Below are positions 6,650 to 13,235 of a DNA stretch of 25,935 nucleotides, one piece after another. Source of the DNA: an uncultured Kiritimatiellota bacterium (GTDB lineage: Bacteria; Verrucomicrobiota; Kiritimatiellia; RFP12; UBA1067). The notes under the pieces were generated by a model. It saw only the letters and a list, made by a program, of their open reading frames with translations, was not told the origin of the DNA and made no database searches. The first letter of the stretch is position 1. Every line of letters begins with the position of its first letter. Location of the stretch: contig CAKUCX010000047.1 in NCBI GenBank assembly GCA_934643865.1, positions 1 through 25,935 on the forward strand, read 5' to 3'. Both the position numbers and the translations under genes were made by a program.

Positions 6650-9600
6650 TCAGCGGCCGACGCGGACGGTCGCCGTGAAGCCGTGCTGCGACGCGGGCGG
6701 AAGGTCGAGGCCCTCGGTCTCCCTCCCGAGCCAGACGACGCGCAGCCGACGCCCGTCCCGGACGAGCGCCCTGGGCGCTTCGCCCTTCCAGTCGCAGAAG
6801 GCCATCGCCAGCGTGCAGCCGGAGGCCGTCTCAAGCGCGACGGACGTCCGGTCCACCTTCCCGCCCCTGCAGGAGGGAAGGTCCATGCGCCAATCCAGCG
6901 CGCCCTCCCCCTTCGCGAAGGGGCGCGTCGTCTCGAAGCGCGTGCAGTAGCCGAAGGTCTCGTCGCCCTTGAACGTGTAATGGGTCGAGAAGCGCACGGG
7001 CTTCGCCATGCGCGAGGCGTGGCGTCCGAAGCCGCGCAGCTCGCCCCGCGCGAAATCGAGCGTGAGCGCGCCGTCCGCCCGCCGCGCAAGGCGCGCCGGG
7101 CATTCGCACTCGTAGGTCTGGCGGCAGTCGGCGGGGATCTCGCCCGTGTTGACCCTGCGCCCCGTGCCCGTGTCGGTGAAGAAGCCCGCCTCCCCGGCGA
7201 CCTTCACCCAGGCGTCGCCGCGCCTGCGGAAGACGGCCGCGAGCGCGCCGTTGCGCAGGACGTTCACGCGCAGCGTCCCCTCCTCGAACCGCCAGCCGCC
7301 GGGCATGGCCTTCAGCCGGCTGTCGCCGGTTCCGACCTGCGCCGCGTCGAGCGCCCGCGCGACGGTCGTCAGGTCGAAGGAGAGCGCGTAACTCTCAAGG
7401 CGGGGGCCGTACACGGAAACCGCAAGGCCCGCGTCCTTCCCCAGACGGTCCCACACGCGCACATCCGCCGCCTGCGCGAAGCCGTGGCATTCGAGCGCCG
7501 CACGCCCGAAGGCCATGCCGACGGCCGCATGGTCGCGCGTCAGGCCGAAGGGATGGGTCTTCGACTGCCAGCGGAGCGCGCCGTCGCGCGGCGCGCCGCC
7601 GATGGTCCCGCGCGGGTCAAGCGCGTCGTAGTCCGGGTGGCGCACGCGGAACGGGCCCTCGAAGACGCCCTCGGCCGTGCGGGCGTACCAGCGTTCGGCG
7701 GCAGGCGCCTGCAGGACAAGCTTTAGATTCGAGAAGTCGGACGGGCTCCGGCCCGGAAGCGGCTCGGCGAGGCGCACGCGCCACCCCGTCGCCGTCTTCT
7801 TGCGCACGAGCCGGTACGGGACGCGGAGCGCGCCGTTCGTCCAGTTCCGCAGCTCGGCGAGGACGGGGATCGTGCGGCCGTCCGCCTCCAGTTCGAAGAG
7901 GAGGCCGCTCGGCGTCTGCCGCGCGGGCGCCGCCGCCCCCTGCGGCGCAAACGGCGGGAACTCGCCGAGGGCGCGCGCGACGGAGGGGCCCTTCGTCCGA
8001 ACGACGCGGAAGCCGAACGGCGCGAGCCCCGCCGCCGGATCGGAATTGAAGTTGACGAGAACGACGCTTTCGAGGTCGCCGAGCGTCCGGCGGCAGGCGA
8101 ACACGCCGTCCGGCGCGTCGACGCCCACGTAGTCGGCCGCGCCGCGCCGCAACTCGGGCAGCGCCGCGCGGAGGCGGAAGATCCGCCGCAGCGCCTCGAA
8201 TGCGCCGTCCTCGCGGAAGTTGCAAACCTGCGGATAGCCCGGCGTCCAGGCCATCACGGCCATCATCGCCGTCGCGACGGCCCGCCCGTGCGTGTCGGCG
8301 AGGGAGAGCGTGTCGTGGTTGTCGATGTAGCGCATGTTGATCGTGTCCGGCGGCAAGGCGAACTGCTGTTCATGGAACCACCGGCGGAGGGCCCGCACAA
8401 CCTCCCCCGGCCCCGCCTGGCGCGCCATCTCGTCCAGGGCGCGCGCGCCGACGCGCCATTCGTCGTAGATGGAATCCGCGTATTTGGCGAACGCGCCGAA
8501 GTGGGACTCCGTGAGGAGCGCGCCGTCCGCGCGGACCTTCCGCAGGTTGGCGCGGATGCTGCGCAGCTGGTTGAACGCGCCCTGCAGCTGGGCGAAGCTC
8601 GCGCGCGCGTAGGGGATCGCGGGGTTCCAGTTCGGATGCCGCGAGCCGCTCGTCGCGTCGAGCCGCCAGCCGTCGAGGCCGTACTCGGCCGTCTGGTGGC
8701 GGATGTAGTCGCCGAAGTAGGCGATCCACGTCGGCCAGTTGAAGTCGAAGCACCAGAAGTCGGCGACCGAGCCGTCCTCATGCTGCCCGACCCATTCCGG
8801 GTGCGTGACGGCGCGGGGGTTGCGGGGGGTGCTGAAGCCGCCGTGGATGACGCCGTCGCGCATGACGCGCATGCCCATCGCGTGCGCGGCGCGCACGTAT
8901 GCCTTGAAGTCGGCCGCCGAGCCGATGCCGTTCATGAGCGCGTAGTAGTCGCGCGGCACATAGCAGCTTTCGTCCTCGACGGGCCTGAGCCAGATGAGGT
9001 TCACGCCCAGCGCCTTGAGGAACGGCAGGCCGGCGGTCTCGGCCTTGAACCCGCCCCGGTCGCGCATGCCCTCGTCGCCGTCTCCCTTGGGATGCGTCGA
9101 GTACATGACCGCGTCCTTCAGCCAGTCCGCGCGGTCGGCCGGCGGCACCTCGCCGACGTGCCGGAACCAGGCGGGCAGGCCCTCGGCCAGCATCGCCTCC
9201 GCCGTGCCGCGCCGGAAGACGAACCAGGCGTCGCCGACCTCCTGCCAGTCGCCCCTGCGCATGCGCCCACACGTCTCGTAGAAGGTCGAGAGCGCCAGCC
9301 CGTCGGCGCGCTCCATGAGGTGGCTGTGCCCGCGGTCGGCGCACGGCGTCGTCTCGTCGAGGCAGGAGAGGACGCTCCAGCCGGAGCCACTCTCGCAGAT
9401 GATCGGCGCCGGGCCGCCCGCGCGCCCGCCGCCCGTGCGCTGGCTCCAGCCGTCGTGGAACGGCGCCTTGCCGCTGCGGGGCGGCCAGAGGCCGGGCAGC
9501 ATGAACGCGCCGGACGCCGCGCCCGTCCGCAGCTTGGCGCCCTCGAACCAGAGCCGTTCGAGCTTCTGCGTCGGCGCCGCGCCGTCCCAGCAGAACGCGA

Positions 9601-9994
9601 AGCGCCGGCGCGCCATGCGTTCGTTTGGATAGAGCTGGACGGTGACGGCGAAGCGCCAGTCGCCCGCGCGCAGCCAGCTCGTCGCCGTCGTGCCGTCCAC
9701 GCGCTCGAAGCGCCCGGCGACGGCCGGAGGGGCCTCCCGCTCCAGGTTCTTCCACGGCGCGAAGTCGTTGACGCGCACGGGCGCGCGCGTCTTCGGGTCG
9801 GCGACCAGCACCGTCTCGCCGTCGACCGTCCACGTCGTCGGCCATCCCGACGCCGCGTCAAACGAAACCGAGAGGCGCGCGTCGCCCACGGAGAGGCGCG
9901 CACCCGCGACGGGCGGCGGCGTCTCCGCCGCCCCTCCCGCCGCAGCCAGCAGCCCCGACGCGGCCACGGCAAGGCGCCGTACGAACCTGCGCAT
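6650..9994 (-). CDS. Large secreted GH13-family (alpha-amylase clan) glycoside hydrolase
   Basis: 1114 residues with a signal peptide (RRLAVAASGLLAAAGGAAETP). An N-terminal beta domain (to about residue 300) precedes a GH13 barrel. Three catalytic blocks are intact: WRLDAT (nucleophile Asp446), LLTESHFG (acid/base Glu496) and YIDNHDT (Asp561). Region I is unusual: DGVIHGG replaces the common DxxxNH. The last 450 residues are beta-rich and unfamiliar. Total length is about twice that of a simple amylase. It presumably hydrolyses or transfers alpha-linked glucose outside the cytoplasm. The ATG at 9994 is preferred because it opens directly on a signal peptide; a GTG at 10024 would add ten residues. 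It is third in an operon after the AGCS symporter and the ROK-like kinase (39-bp gap), which fits release, uptake and phosphorylation of a hexose. The subfamily cannot be assigned by eye. Confidence 0.8.
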   Translation of the reverse strand: MRRFVRRLAVAASGLLAAAGGAAETPPPVAGARLSVGDARLSVSFDAASGWPTTWTVDGETVLVADPKTRAPVRVNDFAPWKNLEREAPPAVAGRFERVDGTTATSWLRAGDWRFAVTVQLYPNERMARRRFAFCWDGAAPTQKLERLWFEGAKLRTGAASGAFMLPGLWPPRSGKAPFHDGWSQRTGGGRAGGPAPIICESGSGWSVLSCLDETTPCADRGHSHLMERADGLALSTFYETCGRMRRGDWQEVGDAWFVFRRGTAEAMLAEGLPAWFRHVGEVPPADRADWLKDAVMYSTHPKGDGDEGMRDRGGFKAETAGLPFLKALGVNLIWLRPVEDESCYVPRDYYALMNGIGSAADFKAYVRAAHAMGMRVMRDGVIHGGFSTPRNPRAVTHPEWVGQHEDGSVADFWCFDFNWPTWIAYFGDYIRHQTAEYGLDGWRLDATSGSRHPNWNPAIPYARASFAQLQGAFNQLRSIRANLRKVRADGALLTESHFGAFAKYADSIYDEWRVGARALDEMARQAGPGEVVRALRRWFHEQQFALPPDTINMRYIDNHDTLSLADTHGRAVATAMMAVMAWTPGYPQVCNFREDGAFEALRRIFRLRAALPELRRGAADYVGVDAPDGVFACRRTLGDLESVVLVNFNSDPAAGLAPFGFRVVRTKGPSVARALGEFPPFAPQGAAAPARQTPSGLLFELEADGRTIPVLAELRNWTNGALRVPYRLVRKKTATGWRVRLAEPLPGRSPSDFSNLKLVLQAPAAERWYARTAEGVFEGPFRVRHPDYDALDPRGTIGGAPRDGALRWQSKTHPFGLTRDHAAVGMAFGRAALECHGFAQAADVRVWDRLGKDAGLAVSVYGPRLESYALSFDLTTVARALDAAQVGTGDSRLKAMPGGWRFEEGTLRVNVLRNGALAAVFRRRGDAWVKVAGEAGFFTDTGTGRRVNTGEIPADCRQTYECECPARLARRADGALTLDFARGELRGFGRHASRMAKPVRFSTHYTFKGDETFGYCTRFETTRPFAKGEGALDWRMDLPSCRGGKVDRTSVALETASGCTLAMAFCDWKGEAPRALVRDGRRLRVVWLGRETEGLDLPPASQHGFTATVRVGR

Positions 9995-10027
9995 CCCGTC
10001 CCCGTCCACTTCGAATCCGAACACGCG

Positions 10028-10279
10028 CGCCGCCTACGCCACGACGGGGATCTGGGCCGCCGCGACGGACTGGCCGAGGCGGCGCGTCTTCTCGTCCGGC
10101 ATGAAGATGTCGATCTGCTCGGCGAGGTACGGATCCACCGCCTCCAGTCCCATCTTCGCCGTGTTGAGGATGACTTCGCCGCCGAAGCCGCTTGTCACGC
10201 GCCCGAGGACCATCAGGTTCGAGTAGTCGTAGAACTCGCGATACCACGCGGCCGCATTCGCGAGGTAGCGGCCGATCAT
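10028..10279. repeat. 252-bp duplicated segment, copy B (inside kinase gene)
   Basis: This is the 3' end of the ROK-like kinase gene and the presumed parent of copy A at 6177-6428, in the same orientation 3.85 kb away. The pair is a direct repeat that could recombine and delete the GH13 gene. Confidence 0.9.
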
Positions 10280-11419
10280 GAGGTAGACGCGCAGCGCCTT
10301 CTCGTCGTGTTTCTCCATCGCCTCCTGCACGACCTTGAGGCGCTCCGGCAGCTTCATCGACTTCGGGAACTTGAAGCCGAAGAGACGCGCGAGGTGGTCG
10401 ACGGCCTGCTGCGAGAAGTACATCGCGCCCACGCCCGCGTCGCCGCTCCACTCGTCCTTCGGCGCGTTCGGGTTGAGGTCCACCGGTGCGAACGCAAGCT
10501 CGTTGATGCGGCCCGTGAGCGCGCCCTTCGGGTTGATGTAGCCGACGGCCTCGCTGGAGCCCATCGCCATGCCGAGGATGCCCGTGCGCTTCATCGCGAT
10601 CGCGCCCGCGAGCGCCGTCACGTCGCCGTCGTTGAAGACCTCGAACGGGCACTGCCATTCCTCCTCGATGCGCGCGAAGAGGCCGCGCGCAAGGTCCTTC
10701 TTCTCGGGCGCCTTTTCGAGGACGGCGCGGATGAGCGAGGCCGGGCCGAGGCGCTTCCCGACGAGCGTGCCCGCCGTCGAACCGCCGATTGCGTCCACGC
10801 GCCCGCCGAGGGCGGCGGCGGCGGCCTCCAGACCCGCACTCAGCTTCTCGTAGTGGTAGTCGGGGTCGGGCTGGTTGCGCGGATCCCACGGGAACTCCTT
10901 CGAGAAGACGACCTTGCCGTTCCGAAGCGCGGAGACCTTGAAGTCGCTTGCACCGAGGTCGAAGCCGATGCGCCGGCCGTTCGTGTTGTTCTTGACGACG
11001 ACCTCGCGCTCATGCGTCTCGGGCATCTCCTTAAGGGGGACGACCGCGGTCTCCAGCGGACGTGCGTAGAGGTCGTTGAAGAAGGCGACGTCGAAGGCCC
11101 GCGCGCCCTTCTTTTTGTAGGCCCGCGCGATGGGCTTCACGATGTTGTCCGGGCCGGAGAGGTGGAGCTTCCAGCCGCCCGCGCTCCAGAGGACGAACTT
11201 GACGACGCGCTCCACGAGGTGCTTCACGCCCGGCAGCAGGGCCGGGTGGATGCGCGCGGGCACCGTCAGGTCGTAGCGGTAGACGTTGCCGTCCTCGCGC
11301 TCCCACGCGACCGCGATCGTCTGCCCGTCCCCGTGGGCGTGCGTCCGCAGGAAGTTAAGCGCCTTAAGGGGAGCCTGAAATCCCGTATCCGCCCCGCATC
11401 CGCATGTACACGTCGCCAT
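10034..11419 (-). CDS. ROK-like sugar kinase / ASKHA-fold protein
   Basis: 461 residues. The ASKHA phosphate-1 motif is RIGFDLGASDFKVSAL (about residue 150), phosphate-2 is FNDGDVTALAGA (about 265), and GMAMGSSEAVGYI resembles the following glycine-rich loop. These fit a ROK-family glucokinase-like enzyme phosphorylating a hexose in the cytoplasm. It is longer than usual ROK kinases (about 300-320). The extra N-terminal 140 residues form a separate domain that begins with a Cys-rich MATCTCGCG stretch. The usual ROK zinc motif was not found in its normal place. The ATG at 11419 has GGAGG 8 nt upstream. It follows the symporter gene by 25 bp and precedes GH13 by 39 bp. Its C-terminal 80 codons are duplicated in the mosaic ORF at 6183. 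Kinase function is likely but the sugar is unknown. Confidence 0.65.
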   Translation of the reverse strand: MATCTCGCGADTGFQAPLKALNFLRTHAHGDGQTIAVAWEREDGNVYRYDLTVPARIHPALLPGVKHLVERVVKFVLWSAGGWKLHLSGPDNIVKPIARAYKKKGARAFDVAFFNDLYARPLETAVVPLKEMPETHEREVVVKNNTNGRRIGFDLGASDFKVSALRNGKVVFSKEFPWDPRNQPDPDYHYEKLSAGLEAAAAALGGRVDAIGGSTAGTLVGKRLGPASLIRAVLEKAPEKKDLARGLFARIEEEWQCPFEVFNDGDVTALAGAIAMKRTGILGMAMGSSEAVGYINPKGALTGRINELAFAPVDLNPNAPKDEWSGDAGVGAMYFSQQAVDHLARLFGFKFPKSMKLPERLKVVQEAMEKHDEKALRVYLMIGRYLANAAAWYREFYDYSNLMVLGRVTSGFGGEVILNTAKMGLEAVDPYLAEQIDIFMPDEKTRRLGQSVAAAQIPVVA

Positions 11420-11444
11420 GTCTGGTTCCTCCGTTCGTGTGTGT

Positions 11445-13064
11445 TCAGTCCTTGATCTCGCCCTTCTTCAGGCGGTCGAAATAGTCCTTCGTAGTCTTCC
11501 ACACGACCGGCGAGAGCAGGACGAGGGCGACCAGGTTGGGGAAGGCCATCAGGCCGTTGAAGGTGTCCGCGATGCCCCACACCACCGAGACCGTGAGGTA
11601 GGGGCCGATGAAGACGACGAGCACGTAGAGGAGGCGGTAGACCTTCACGAGGCCGGCACGCTTCGGCCCCACGAGGTATTCGAGGCACTTTTCGGAGTAG
11701 TAGTCCCAGCCGAGGATCGTCGTGAAGGCGAAGAACGTGAGGGCCGTCATCAGGAAGAAGCTCGCGATGAAGTCGGCCCGGGGGCCGAGGAAGGCGAGGC
11801 CGCGCGAGAACGCCTCGATCGTGATGTCCACGCCCTTGAGGCCGAGCGACGGCTCCCAGGCGCCCGTCACGACGATGGCGAGGCCCGTCATCGTGCAGAT
11901 CACGATCGTGTCGATGAACGTGCCCGTCATGCAGACGAGTCCCTGGCGCGTCGGCTCGTTCGTCTTCGCCGCCGCCGCCGCGATCGGGGCCGAGCCGAGG
12001 CCCGCCTCGTTCGAGAAGATGCCGCGCGCGATGCCCTTCTGCATCGCGATGAAGATCGTCCCCACCATGCCGCCCGTGAACGCGCTCGGGTTGAACGCCG
12101 CGCGCACGATCAGCTCCAGCGCGGCCGTCACCTTCGAGAGGTTGCCCAGGAGGAGGAACGCGATGATGACCACGTAGAAGATCGCCATGAACGGCACGAT
12201 CACCGTCGAGACCTTCGCGATGCGCTGGAGGCCGCCGATCACGACGAGGCCCACACACGCCGTCACGACGAGGCCCGCCACGACCACGGGCACCGAGTAG
12301 GTGGTGCCGAAGAGCTGCAGACCCGTCGCCATGTCCGCCGGGTTGAAGTTCGGGTCGAAGAAGCGCTGCACGGCGGAGGTGATGCCGTGGATCTGCGTGA
12401 TCGTGCCGATGCCCATGATGCCCGCGAGGGCGCCGAAGACCGCGAAGGCGACGGCGAGCGGCTTCCACTTCCTCCCGAGGCCCTTCTCGATGTAGTAGAA
12501 CGGGCCGCCGAGGACACGGCCGTCGGGCGCGACCTCGCGGTACTTCACCGCGAGAAGCCCTTCGGCGTACTTCGTCGCCATGCCAAAGAAGGCCGCGACC
12601 TCCATCCAGAAGAGCGCCCCGGGGCCGCCCGTGCCGATGGCCGTCGCGACGCCCACGATGTTGCCCGTGCCGATCGTCGCGGAGAGCGCGGTGCAGAGCG
12701 CACCGAACTGGCTCACCTCGCCGTTCACGCCCGGATCCACCTCCTGGTGGAACATGTACTGGAACGCGCGCTTGAGGTTGAAGAGGTGGGTGAAGCGGAG
12801 GATGCACGTGAGGAGGAGGCCCGTCACAAGGATGGCGGCGATGAGCGGCACGCCCCACACCCAGCCGTCCACCATCTCCACGAAGTTCGTGAAGGACACC
12901 AGCCAGTCGCTCGTCGCCTCCACCGTCTTCGCGACGGCCCCGGTCTGCGCCGCCTCGGGCGTCGTCTCGACCACCTTCAGCGCCGTAGGCGCAACGGCCT
13001 GCGCCAGCGCCGCTCCCCCCCAGACCGCAGCAACAGCTGCGGCGCACACCTTCATCATCTTCAC
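11445..13064 (-). CDS. AGCS-family sodium:amino-acid (alanine/glycine) symporter
   Basis: A 539-residue inner-membrane carrier with about ten or more helices. The family signature is clear: ATIGTGNIVGVATAI followed by GTGGPGALFWM, then KYREV and GGPFYYIEKGLG, and FSNEAGLGSAPIAAAAA, which is highly conserved in alanine/glycine:cation symporters. The N-terminal 25 residues resemble a cleavable signal and extend the protein beyond most AGCS members (about 450-500). The start is a GTG (13064) with GGAAGGA 5 nt upstream. An ATG two codons later is possible. It is the first gene of an operon with the ROK-like kinase and GH13, behind the promoter at 13101-13129. Finding an amino-acid carrier in a glycan operon is odd; it may import a released amino compound, but this is speculative. 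Confidence 0.9.
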   Translation of the reverse strand: MKMMKVCAAAVAAVWGGAALAQAVAPTALKVVETTPEAAQTGAVAKTVEATSDWLVSFTNFVEMVDGWVWGVPLIAAILVTGLLLTCILRFTHLFNLKRAFQYMFHQEVDPGVNGEVSQFGALCTALSATIGTGNIVGVATAIGTGGPGALFWMEVAAFFGMATKYAEGLLAVKYREVAPDGRVLGGPFYYIEKGLGRKWKPLAVAFAVFGALAGIMGIGTITQIHGITSAVQRFFDPNFNPADMATGLQLFGTTYSVPVVVAGLVVTACVGLVVIGGLQRIAKVSTVIVPFMAIFYVVIIAFLLLGNLSKVTAALELIVRAAFNPSAFTGGMVGTIFIAMQKGIARGIFSNEAGLGSAPIAAAAAKTNEPTRQGLVCMTGTFIDTIVICTMTGLAIVVTGAWEPSLGLKGVDITIEAFSRGLAFLGPRADFIASFFLMTALTFFAFTTILGWDYYSEKCLEYLVGPKRAGLVKVYRLLYVLVVFIGPYLTVSVVWGIADTFNGLMAFPNLVALVLLSPVVWKTTKDYFDRLKKGEIKD

Positions 13065-13100
13065 TTGAGTCCTTCCGTCGTTCAGTTGGAAATGCCCGTG

Positions 13101-13129
13101 ATTTTATCAAAAAAGCCGATTGCGTTCAA
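13101..13129 (-). promoter_or_regulatory. Sigma70-type promoter for symporter/kinase/GH13 operon
   Basis: Minus strand: TTGAAC (13124-13129), 17-bp spacer containing a T-run, TAAAAT (13101-13106). Transcription should begin near 13094, about 30 nt before the GTG start with GGAAGGA. Confidence 0.65.
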
Positions 13130-13168
13130 GGCGCAAAGGCCGAAGCCAGAGATTCCGCATCTGGGGGA

Positions 13169-13190
13169 TGGACGCACTCCGTCGCGTCCA
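13169..13190. terminator. Inverted repeat downstream of the autotransporter-repeat gene
   Basis: TGGACGC, an 8-nt loop, and GCGTCCA form a 7-bp stem about 45 nt after the stop at 13236, between that gene and the next promoter. There is no T-run after it on the minus strand, so intrinsic termination is doubtful. The rest of the 171-bp spacer (13065-13235) holds only the promoter listed separately. Confidence 0.3.
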
Positions 13191-13235
13191 CAGGGTGGGG
13201 AATTCATCTCCCGCAGAGGCCATTTGCGCTCAACG

